Source: Pseudomonadota bacterium (lineage in GTDB: Bacteria; Pseudomonadota; Gammaproteobacteria; Steroidobacterales; Steroidobacteraceae). Taken from it: a stretch of DNA of 11,853 nt. Each line of letters opens with the position of its first letter. Position 1 is the stretch's first letter. The position numbers and the translations under genes are program-made. The stretch covers positions 1 to 11,853 of the forward strand of contig JAKAFQ010000076.1 of assembly GCA_021817875.1 (NCBI GenBank), given 5' to 3'. Positions 1-6,508 of this stretch are shown piece by piece. The notes under the pieces were generated by a model, which ran no database searches, was not told the origin of the DNA, and saw only the letters and a list, made by a program, of their open reading frames with translations.

Positions 1-137
<137 letters not shown>

Positions 138-191
138 TCAACCACTCTCGGCACTCAATCCCGGCACCGACCCTGCTCACCCGCTGCGCGA

Positions 192-267
<76 letters not shown>

Positions 268-297
268 CCGGTGTCATGCATCAGGACAACGTGAGCC

Positions 298-371
<74 letters not shown>

Positions 372-436
372 TGATGCCGCCGTCTCCGCCCGCTCGAGCT
401 TCGCGGTCCGCTCCCGACCGCCCCACGATTTCGGCC

Positions 437-522
<86 letters not shown>

Positions 523-539
523 GCGAAAACGAGCCGCGT

Positions 540-568
540 ATTCTGATTTCGGGGCGTGCCGGTGTCAA
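540..568 (-). promoter_or_regulatory. Sigma70-type promoter of the tRNA-Tyr-Gly-Thr-tuf unit
   Basis: On the minus strand a perfect -35 TTGACA (568-563) is separated by exactly 17 bp from a -10 CAGAAT (545-540), which matches TATAAT at 4 of 6 positions. The next bases, ACGCGGCT, form a GC-rich discriminator of the kind found at stringently controlled stable-RNA promoters. The bases just upstream of the -35 (about 570-590) include an A-run and AATTAG, unusually A/T-rich for this window and compatible with an UP element. Predicted initiation is near 533, just ahead of the tRNA-Tyr 5' end at 522. The match and position are seen directly; the stringent-control role is inferred. Confidence 0.8.
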
Positions 569-784
569 TCCGTTTTTGGCGCGCTAATTGCACCACCTGG
601 AGCGCCATCTGCGCTGCAGAGGCCACTGGAGCGCATTCGCCGGCAATGGGGACTCACAGTCCGGCGGCGGCGGGACGCAGCGTGAGCCGGAAGGCCGAGG
701 TCCGCGTGCGGTGCGGCGCGCATCATCCCCCGGGGGGCGCCACCGCCACCCTCCTCAGACCGGTCCCGGACACCCTCCAGACCC

Positions 785-1630
785 TTAATCCTGTCCGGCA
801 CGGAAATGGCCGGTGGCCGCCTGCTCGGTCATCGCCGCGTGGGGCGAGGCGTCGCGTTCTTTTCCAGTCGGGATCCCGCCTGGCGCCCGCGACAGAGCCG
901 CTACCGCATGCCCATCCAGGTATCGCCACTCCCCCGGCCGCACGTCGCGTGGCAGCTCGATCGGACCATAGCGGATGCGCAGCAGGCGGCTGACCTCGTG
1001 TCCGACGGCTTCCCACAGGCGACGGACCTCGCGGTTACGCCCTTCGTGCAGGATCACACGATAGGCGGCGTGACGCCCCCCTTCGCCGGACGCCGAGTCG
1101 GCTCGTGGCGCAGACTGCTCGATGATGCGATCGAACGCCGCGAGCCCGTCCTCCAAGACCACCCCCCGCAGCAGCCGCTGCACCACCCCGGGCTGCGGCC
1201 TGCCCCGCAACCGCACGAGGTACTCGCGCTCGATCCGGCTGGACGGGTGCATCAGCCGGTGAGCCAGCTCGCCATCGGTGGTGAACAGCATCAGTCCTGC
1301 AGTATTGACGTCCAGGCGTCCTACGACGATCCAGCGCCCCTGGCGTGGCGCGGGCAGTCGGTCGAAGACGGTGGGCCGCCCCTGGGGATCACGCCGGGTG
1401 GTCACCTCGCCGCTCGGCTTGTAATAAAGGAGGGCCTCCTCAGCCACCGCCTGCGGCGGCGTGAGGTCCAGCCGGCGACCATCGAGGCGGATCTCCTCAC
1501 CCGGGGTGGCACGATCGCCCAGCTGGGCGGTACGGCCGTCCACGGTCAACCGCCCCTCGCGAATCCATTGCTCCACCTGGCGACGGGAGGCGATTCCGGC
1601 GGAGGCGAGCAGTTTCTGAAGACGGATCAT
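785..1630 (-). CDS. rluB: RsuA/RluB-family 23S rRNA pseudouridine synthase
   Basis: This enzyme isomerises a specific uridine in rRNA to pseudouridine; E. coli RluB acts on U2605 of 23S rRNA. The 281-residue product starts with an S4 RNA-binding domain (about residues 3-50, LQKLLASAGIASRRQVE). It then has the catalytic RsuA-like domain, with the signature GRLDVNTAGLMLFTTDG at 104-120 and catalytic Asp107, followed by LMHPSS and EREYLVR. The later motif HEGRNREVRRLWEAVGHEVSRL (from 195) is also typical. The GRLDVNT/LFTTDG wording favours RluB over RsuA, RluE or RluF. The length is close to the 291 residues of E. coli RluB, with a short Ala/Gly-rich tail. The start at 1630 puts Met just before the S4 domain, as in the family. 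In-frame ATGs at 1657 and 1669 would add 9 or 13 residues, and no candidate has a strong ribosome binding site. It stands alone and diverges from the cysteine synthase gene. Confidence 0.92.
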   Translation of the reverse strand: MIRLQKLLASAGIASRRQVEQWIREGRLTVDGRTAQLGDRATPGEEIRLDGRRLDLTPPQAVAEEALLYYKPSGEVTTRRDPQGRPTVFDRLPAPRQGRWIVVGRLDVNTAGLMLFTTDGELAHRLMHPSSRIEREYLVRLRGRPQPGVVQRLLRGVVLEDGLAAFDRIIEQSAPRADSASGEGGRHAAYRVILHEGRNREVRRLWEAVGHEVSRLLRIRYGPIELPRDVRPGEWRYLDGHAVAALSRAPGGIPTGKERDASPHAAMTEQAATGHFRAGQD

Positions 1631-1679
1631 GGGGACTGAACGAGGCTCAACGCTCATCGGCCCGTCCATGATAACCCGT

Positions 1680-1743
1680 GGCTATCAGGAGATAGCCCAC
1701 CGTTGTTTGTGGCTGCAGCCCGTCGCGGGGTAGAACAGCTACC
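1680..1743. promoter_or_regulatory. Palindrome-rich divergent promoter region between rluB and the cysteine synthase gene
   Basis: The roughly 130-bp gap between the divergent genes holds three dyads. The first, 1680-1697, is a perfect 7-bp inverted repeat (GGCTATC, 4-nt spacer, GATAGCC). The second, 1711-1720, is the palindrome GGCTGCAGCC. The third, 1729-1743, is a 5-bp repeat (GGTAG, 5-nt spacer, CTACC). A weak plus-strand promoter can be drawn as TTGTGG (1707-1712), 18 bp, TAGAAC (1731-1736). In that arrangement the second dyad lies between the promoter boxes and the third overlaps the -10 box. These could be operator sites for a sulfur-responsive regulator or transcript hairpins. No known operator consensus was recognised, and chance dyads are common in GC-rich DNA. 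Confidence 0.35.
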
Positions 1744-1761
1744 GGGTACAAGGAGAATCCG

Positions 1762-2703
1762 GTGATCCACGACAGCATTCTCGGCACGATCGGCGGCACG
1801 CCCATCGTGCGCATCAGGCGCCTCGCTCCGCGCCACGTCACGATGTACGTCAAGTGCGAGTTCTTCAATCCGCTGAGCTCGGTCAAGGATCGGCTCGCGA
1901 TCGGGATCATCGAGGATGCGGAGCAGAAAGGCGAGCTCAAGGCCGGCCAGACGGTGGTCGAGGCCACTTCGGGCAATACCGGCATTGCGCTGGCCATGGT
2001 GTGCGCCGCCAAAGGCTACCCATTCGTCGCGGTCATGGCCGAAAACTTCTCGGTGGAGCGACGGAAGATCATGCGCATGCTCGGTGCGCGCGTGGTGCTG
2101 ACGCCGGCGGCCGAGCGGGGCACGGGCATGGTCCGCAAGGCTGCCGAGCTCGCCCGCAAGCACGGCTGGTTCCTCGCCCGGCAGTTCGAGAATCCCGCCA
2201 ACCCGGCCTACCACCGCAACACCACCGGCCCGGAAATCCTCAAGGACTTTGCGGGCGCCCGGCTCGATTACTTTGTCAGCGGCTGGGGCACCGGCGGCAC
2301 CCTCACCGGTGCCGGCCAGATGATCCGGCTCGCCCGGCCGGAGGTGCAGATCATCGCCACCGAGCCCGCGGCCGCGTCGCTACTCTCGGGCCAGACCTTC
2401 TCGCCCCACAAGATCCAGGGCTGGACGCCGGATTTCATTCCTGAGGTACTGGACCGGAAGGTGGCCCACCGCGTCGTGTCCGTGACCGACGGGGAAGCGA
2501 TCGAGGCATCCCGTGCCCTGGCGCGTAGCGAGGGAATCTTCTGCGGAATTTCCTCGGGTGGCACATTCGCGGCGGCGCTCAAGGTCGCGGCCGAGGCGAA
2601 GCCTGAATCGGTTCTCCTTGCCATGCTGCCCGACACGGGCGAGCGGTACCTGTCGACGCCGCTGTTCGAAGGCATTTCCGAAGGCGGCGACCCGGAGCCC
2701 TGA
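1762..2703 (+). CDS. cysK: PLP-dependent cysteine synthase (CysK/CysM family)
   Basis: This is a fold-type II PLP enzyme that makes L-cysteine from an O-acylserine and sulfide in the cytoplasm. Its 313 residues match the family length. Visible motifs are NPLSSVKDR (36-44) with the PLP-binding Lys42, the substrate loop TSGNTG (69-74), the phosphate-binding loop GTGGT (176-180), HKIQG (216-220), GISSGG (262-267) and PDTGERYLST (290-299). The TSGNTG loop and HKIQG together favour cysteine synthase over cystathionine beta-synthase or threonine dehydratase. The start is GTG at 1762, chosen for AAGGAG 6 bases upstream and because translation begins at the family-typical DSILGTIGGTPIV. The MetX-like acyltransferase gene follows after 11 bp, so the two are very likely co-transcribed. 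If that partner makes O-succinylserine, this enzyme may prefer the succinylated substrate; that preference is inferred and cannot be read from the sequence. Confidence 0.9.
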   Translation: MIHDSILGTIGGTPIVRIRRLAPRHVTMYVKCEFFNPLSSVKDRLAIGIIEDAEQKGELKAGQTVVEATSGNTGIALAMVCAAKGYPFVAVMAENFSVERRKIMRMLGARVVLTPAAERGTGMVRKAAELARKHGWFLARQFENPANPAYHRNTTGPEILKDFAGARLDYFVSGWGTGGTLTGAGQMIRLARPEVQIIATEPAAASLLSGQTFSPHKIQGWTPDFIPEVLDRKVAHRVVSVTDGEAIEASRALARSEGIFCGISSGGTFAAALKVAAEAKPESVLLAMLPDTGERYLSTPLFEGISEGGDPEP

Positions 2704-2714
2704 GACACGCCGCC

Positions 2715-3848
2715 ATGAATGCCACGCTCATGCCTAAGACTGTGCCCGCCGATCCGGACGCCCGGCGCTACGTGAAATTGCCCTCTCCGTTTCCGATGTG
2801 GCGAGGTGGGGAGCTGCACGGTGCACAGATTGCGTACGAAACCTGGGGGAGGCTCAACCGGGCCCGCGACAATGCGTTGCTGCTGTTCACGGGCCTGTCT
2901 CCGTCGGCCCACGCCGCCTCTTCCCGCGAGGACCCGAGGGACGGCTGGTGGGAGCGCATGATCGGACCGGGCCTGGCGATCGATACCGACCGGTATTTCG
3001 TCATCTGCGTCAATTCGCTCGGCAGCTGCTTCGGCTCGACCGGTCCGGCTTCGATCGACCCGGCCATGGGCGCTCCCTACCGTCTCGGGTTTCCCGATCT
3101 TTCGGTCGAGGACATCGCCCGGGCAGGCCACGAAGTGGTCCGCTCATTCGGCATCCTGCGCCTCGATACCGTCATAGGCCCATCACTCGGCGGGATGGTC
3201 GTGCTGGCGTATGCGGCGCTGTTCCCGGGCGCCGCATCCCGGCTGGTCAGTATCTCGGGAACGGCGGCGGCTTCGCCGTTCGCGATCGCGCTCCGTTCTG
3301 TCCAGCGCGATGCGATCACCTCGGATCCGGCGTGGCATAACGGGCAGTACAGCGCCGAACACCCGCCGACCGCCGGCATGCGCCTGGCGCGCAAGCTCGG
3401 CACGGTAACCTATCGCTCGGCCGCGGAGTGGCAACAGCGATTCGACCGCCAGCCGATCCGGACCGATCTGAGGGACAGCACCCCGTTTACCTCGGAATTT
3501 GCCGTGCAGGGCTACCTCGAGGTTCAGGCCAACCGCTTCGTGAACGGCTTCGATGCCAACTGCTACCTGTACCTGTCGCGCGCCATAGACCGATTCGACC
3601 TCACCGCACATGGTGAGCCCGAGGCAGTGCTGCGCAAGGCAAACCTGGAGCGCGCCCTCGTGATCGGGGTCGAGTCCGATCTGCTGTTTCCGATCGGTGA
3701 GCAGCGTTCGATCGCCCAGGCCCTGGAGGCCGCGGGCGCCGCGACCCGTTTCGCCCCGCTGCCCTGCATCGAGGGCCATGACGCGTTTCTCATCGACACC
3801 GAGCGCTTCGGGCGCGAGGTCGGCCGGTTCCTCGCCCATCGCACATAA
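2715..3848 (+). CDS. MetX-family alpha/beta-hydrolase acyltransferase, probably serine O-succinyltransferase
   Basis: This is a 377-residue alpha/beta-hydrolase-fold acyltransferase of the homoserine O-acetyltransferase (MetX) family. The catalytic triad is recognisable: Ser157 in GPSLGGM, Asp322 in ESDLLFP and His355 in EGHDAF. The family blocks YETWG (41-45), GWWERMIGPG (77-86), DTDRYFVICVNSLGS (90-104) and YLYLSRAIDRFD (284-295) are present. Canonical MetX has CHALTG after the third strand; this protein has FTGLSPSAH, with GLSP at 60-63. From memory, Xanthomonas-type proteins with GLSPxAH were reclassified as serine O-succinyltransferases, and an Arg equivalent to Arg194 was tied to succinyl-CoA use. 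Those assignments were not checked. The gene starts 11 bp after the cysteine synthase stop, which fits a serine-to-cysteine pathway better than methionine synthesis. ATG 2715 was used; an in-frame ATG at 2730 is possible. Family membership is near certain, and substrate choice moderately so. Confidence 0.88.
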   Translation: MNATLMPKTVPADPDARRYVKLPSPFPMWRGGELHGAQIAYETWGRLNRARDNALLLFTGLSPSAHAASSREDPRDGWWERMIGPGLAIDTDRYFVICVNSLGSCFGSTGPASIDPAMGAPYRLGFPDLSVEDIARAGHEVVRSFGILRLDTVIGPSLGGMVVLAYAALFPGAASRLVSISGTAAASPFAIALRSVQRDAITSDPAWHNGQYSAEHPPTAGMRLARKLGTVTYRSAAEWQQRFDRQPIRTDLRDSTPFTSEFAVQGYLEVQANRFVNGFDANCYLYLSRAIDRFDLTAHGEPEAVLRKANLERALVIGVESDLLFPIGEQRSIAQALEAAGAATRFAPLPCIEGHDAFLIDTERFGREVGRFLAHRT

Positions 3849-3935
3849 GTTCAATCGCTCCACGGGGCGGGGCGATCGGATGCATAATGGCATCCAGAAA
3901 CAATCCGAAAACGGTCATCGCCGCGCGAGAACCCC

Positions 3936-4220
3936 GTGGAACGTCGGCTGCATACGCGTCATCGTGCCCGCACCACCGTCTATGTCAGCGTACCGGGTGG
4001 CTGTCGCAGGCTCTGCAAGGCGATCAACCTCAGCGCCACGGGCGTGTTCATCGAGACGACCAACCTCGGCCTGCGCAAGGGCCAGCAGGTCACCCTGTCC
4101 TTCGCCATCAATCTCGGGACCATCACCAAGCTGCACCGGCGCACCGCCGTCGTCGCGCACGTCTCGCGCGGCGGGACGGGCCTGATGATGGAAACGTACA
4201 ACACCGCCAGGGCGCTGTAG
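3936..4220 (+). CDS. Single-domain PilZ protein, candidate c-di-GMP receptor
   Basis: This is a 94-residue protein consisting of one PilZ domain, which binds the second messenger cyclic di-GMP. Both ligand motifs are visible: RHRAR at 8-12 (the RxxxR element) and NLSATG at 31-36 (the [D/N]xSxxG element). The strands between and after them end in VVAHVSRGGTGLMME, as in typical PilZ barrels. There is no signal peptide, membrane segment or attached output domain, so it probably acts in the cytoplasm through a partner protein. The start is GTG 3936, with a weak GAGA 5 bases upstream. It lies 87 bp after the acyltransferase, a gap containing a 6-bp inverted repeat at 3878-3895 and a CATAAT hexamer at 3883-3888. 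It may therefore be transcribed separately. No flagellar, pilus or polysaccharide gene nearby points to its target. Confidence 0.83.
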   Translation: MERRLHTRHRARTTVYVSVPGGCRRLCKAINLSATGVFIETTNLGLRKGQQVTLSFAINLGTITKLHRRTAVVAHVSRGGTGLMMETYNTARAL

Positions 4221-4361
4221 CCCACCGCGGTTTGCGCCGGACGGACACCGCACGGCGACGCATCGCAGCGCGAACTCCCCGGCCACGCCCGCACCGCGCA
4301 CCCGGCATCGGCGTCCGAAAATGGCCAGTTCCGATGAGAGCGGTGGCGTATCGTTTCCGGC

Positions 4362-5903
4362 GTGAAGACCGGACTGCCATTCGATCTCGCGGTGCTGGAA
4401 CGGGCCCGGCTCAGCCGTGACCCGCGCTTCGACGGCAAGTTCTTCATCGGCGTCATCTCGACCGGCATCTACTGCCGGCCGGTGTGCCCAGCCGCGCCGG
4501 CCGCCCAGAGCCGCACCCGCTATTTCCTCACAGCGGCCGCAGCGCAGGCCGCGGGATTTCGACCCTGTCTGCGCTGCCGACCCGAGGCTGCGCCGGGGAC
4601 CGCCGCATGGAGCGGCACTTCGGCAGTGGTGCGCCGAGCGCTTCGCCTCATCGAGGACGGTGCGCTCGATGGGTCGACGGTGGCGCAGTTCGCCACGCGC
4701 CTCGGGATCGGGTCCCGGCATCTCGACCGTCTGTTCGCCCGCCACGTCGGCGCCTCGCCCCTGGCAGTCGCGCAGACGCGGCGTCTGCACTTCGCCAAGC
4801 GGCTGATCGATGACAGCGCACTGCCGATGACCGAGGTCGCACTCGCCGCCGGTTTCGGGAGTCTGCGCCGATTCCATGCGGCATTCCGCGCCACCTATGG
4901 ACGGCCGCCCCGCGAGCTGCGCAGGCACCGCGGCGAAACACCCCCCTCGGCGGCGGACGAGGTATGCCTCACGCTCTCCTACCGGCCGCCCTACGATTGG
5001 GAACAGGTGCGCAGCTTCCTCGCGAGGCGCGCGATCCCCGGCGTGGAAACAGTGGATGCTCGGCGTTATGCGCGCCTCATCCGGACAGCCGACGCCCATG
5101 CCGAGATCAGCGTCCGACCCCTCCCGGACCACGATGCCCTCGAGCTGCGCGTGCGCGGCGCGCCGGCCGGCAGCCTGTTTCAGATCGCGTCGGCCGCGCG
5201 CCGTGTCTTCGATCTGTCGGCCGACCCGCAACGGATCACGGACACCCTGAGGACCGACCGGCTGTTGCGGCCGCTGGTCGGACGCAGCCCCGGACTGCGC
5301 ATCCCCGGAGCATGGGATCCGTTCGAGTGCGCGGTCCGCGCGGTATTGGGACAACAGGTCAGCCTCGCGGCGGCGCGCACGCTGGCGGCACGCCTGGTTC
5401 GGCGGATGGGACAACGCGCGGGCGCACGCGCCGGGCTGACCCATTTGTTCCCGACGCCGCAGGCCCTGGCGGTCGAGCCCCTCGAGGGGCTCGGCCTCAC
5501 CGGCGCCCGGATCACTGCGCTCAGGACGCTGGCGGCGGCGGTCGTCGCGGGCCGGATCACCTTCGATCGCCCCGCGGCGCAAGTGATCGGGGATCTCAGA
5601 GCGTTGCCGGGTTTCGGCGAATGGACCGCGCAGTACGTCGCGTTGCGGGCCCTCGGGGAGCCGGACGCGCTGCCGTGCGCCGACCGGGTGCTCCGGCGCA
5701 TGGCCGCGGACGGCACCGCCCCGTTGTCGACACGGCAGATGCGGCGCCGGGCCGAGCCCTGGCGGCCATGGCGCGGCTACGCGGCGCTGCACTTGTGGTG
5801 CGCGGCGAGCGCGCCGGATACACGCAAGGCCCCCTCGCGGCGGGGTCACCGGGGCGGCTGTTCTGCGAAAGACCTGCAACCGTCCGGGCAGAGCCGGCCA
5901 TGA
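4362..5903 (+). CDS. Ada sensor / AraC HTH / AlkA DNA-3-methyladenine glycosylase fusion
   Basis: This 513-residue protein joins three modules. Residues about 5-80 are the Ada N-terminal zinc domain, which takes methyl groups from phosphotriesters; its four cysteines are Cys38, Cys42 (YCRPVCP), Cys69 and Cys72 (CLRC), with Cys38 the expected acceptor. Residues about 85-190 are an AraC-type double helix-turn-helix ending FHAAFRATYGRPPRELR. Residues about 203-480 are AlkA: an N-terminal domain from LSYRPPYDW, then the HhH-GPD glycosylase with VLGQQVS (328-334), LPGFGEWTAQY (415-425), likely catalytic Asp441 in PCADRVL, and AEPWRPWRGYAALHLW. It probably senses methylation damage, regulates transcription and excises N-alkylated bases. 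It lacks the Ada C-terminal methyltransferase; that activity is encoded by the next gene, overlapping by ATGA. The GTG start at 4362 is the longest available and family-consistent but has no clear ribosome binding site. The last 30 residues are basic, low complexity and unmatched. Confidence 0.92.
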   Translation: MKTGLPFDLAVLERARLSRDPRFDGKFFIGVISTGIYCRPVCPAAPAAQSRTRYFLTAAAAQAAGFRPCLRCRPEAAPGTAAWSGTSAVVRRALRLIEDGALDGSTVAQFATRLGIGSRHLDRLFARHVGASPLAVAQTRRLHFAKRLIDDSALPMTEVALAAGFGSLRRFHAAFRATYGRPPRELRRHRGETPPSAADEVCLTLSYRPPYDWEQVRSFLARRAIPGVETVDARRYARLIRTADAHAEISVRPLPDHDALELRVRGAPAGSLFQIASAARRVFDLSADPQRITDTLRTDRLLRPLVGRSPGLRIPGAWDPFECAVRAVLGQQVSLAAARTLAARLVRRMGQRAGARAGLTHLFPTPQALAVEPLEGLGLTGARITALRTLAAAVVAGRITFDRPAAQVIGDLRALPGFGEWTAQYVALRALGEPDALPCADRVLRRMAADGTAPLSTRQMRRRAEPWRPWRGYAALHLWCAASAPDTRKAPSRRGHRGGCSAKDLQPSGQSRP

Positions 5904-6400
5904 ATACATCGCAGAGATCGCAAAGGATGTACTGGTGCGAAATCGACGCGCCGATCGGCACTGTGCTGCTCGTGGGAGATGGTCTCCATCTGACTCACGT
6001 GCACTTCCAGTCGGGACCGGAGCCGATGCGGCCGGACGACGCCTGGGTTGCCTCACGCAGGCCGTTCGAGACCGCGATCGCGCAGTTGCAGGAGTATTTT
6101 GCGCGCAGGCGCCGCGAGTTCGACCTGCCGCTGGCGCCGACCGGCACCGACTTCCAGCGCCGCGTCTGGCGTACGCTCGCCACCATCCCTTACGGTGAAA
6201 CGATCAGCTACGGCGAGCTGGCGCGCCGCATCGGCCATGCTCGCGCCTGCCGCGCCGTCGGCCTCGCCAATGGCGCCAACCCGCTGCCCATCATCGTGCC
6301 CTGTCACCGGGTGATCGGCTCGAATGGGGCGCTCACCGGCTTCGGCGGCGGTCTGCCGATCAAGCGGGCGCTGCTCGGACTCGAGCGAGGGAGCCTCTGA
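5900..6400 (+). CDS. ogt: Methylated-DNA-[protein]-cysteine S-methyltransferase
   Basis: This is a suicide enzyme that moves the alkyl group from O6-alkylguanine (and O4-alkylthymine) in DNA to its own cysteine. The 166-residue product has an N-terminal ribonuclease-like domain. The catalytic domain runs from FQRRVWRTLATIPYGETISY through GELARRIG, RAVGLANGANPLPIIVPCHRVIG with nucleophile Cys135 in PCHRV, and ends in LTGFGGGLPIKRALLGLE. This is the expected length and order for Ogt/MGMT. The start at 5900 overlaps the TGA of the upstream glycosylase fusion (ATGA), so translation is probably coupled. This frame stays open far upstream, but only from 5900 does the sequence resemble the family. 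A second ATG, ten codons in, is less likely because it breaks the overlap. Together the two genes supply the activities of E. coli Ada plus AlkA in a different arrangement. Confidence 0.95.
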   Translation: MNTSQRSQRMYWCEIDAPIGTVLLVGDGLHLTHVHFQSGPEPMRPDDAWVASRRPFETAIAQLQEYFARRRREFDLPLAPTGTDFQRRVWRTLATIPYGETISYGELARRIGHARACRAVGLANGANPLPIIVPCHRVIGSNGALTGFGGGLPIKRALLGLERGSL

Positions 6401-6436
6401 TCGGCCCACCGCGCCGCGTGTGATCCGGCTCATCGG

Positions 6437-6465
6437 CCGCTGCAGGCCGCGCAGCGCGGCAGCGG
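6437..6465. terminator. GC-rich hairpin between convergent genes
   Basis: The 108-bp gap between the convergent ogt and propeller genes contains a two-part stem. The outer arm is CCGCTG (6437-6442) with CAGCGG (6460-6465). The inner arm is CCGCG (6447-6451) with CGCGG (6455-6459) around a CAG loop, and a 4-nt bulge separates them on one side. The position suits a bidirectional transcript end, but there is no T-tract on either strand. If it terminates transcription, it is not a canonical intrinsic terminator. Confidence 0.35.
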
Positions 6466-6508
6466 GCGCGGCGTCCCGGGCCCTCTGTGCCGGTCCCGCA
6501 GCCGCTGT

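Noticed and set aside
806..1639. 277-residue plus-strand frame opposite rluB
   Set aside because: It is antisense to a clear RluB with S4 and catalytic motifs, and shows no motif or ribosome binding site of its own.
2268..3131. 287-residue minus-strand frame opposite the cysteine synthase/acyltransferase junction
   Set aside because: It overlaps two well-supported genes in antisense and has no recognisable protein features.
3878..3895. Inverted repeat GGATGC/GCATCC between the acyltransferase and PilZ genes as a terminator, or CATAAT as a promoter
   Set aside because: The stem is only 6 bp with no T-tract. CATAAT has no -35 element at a suitable distance, so neither is listed as a feature.
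4964..5899. Long in-frame extension upstream of the ogt start
   Set aside because: The frame is open by composition only. Family similarity begins after 5900, where the ATGA overlap gives a natural coupled start.
3915..6056. 713-residue open frame on the minus strand across the PilZ, Ada-AlkA and ogt genes
   Set aside because: It spans three real genes on the other strand and crosses their boundaries. Its composition is Arg/Ala/Pro-rich with no motif.
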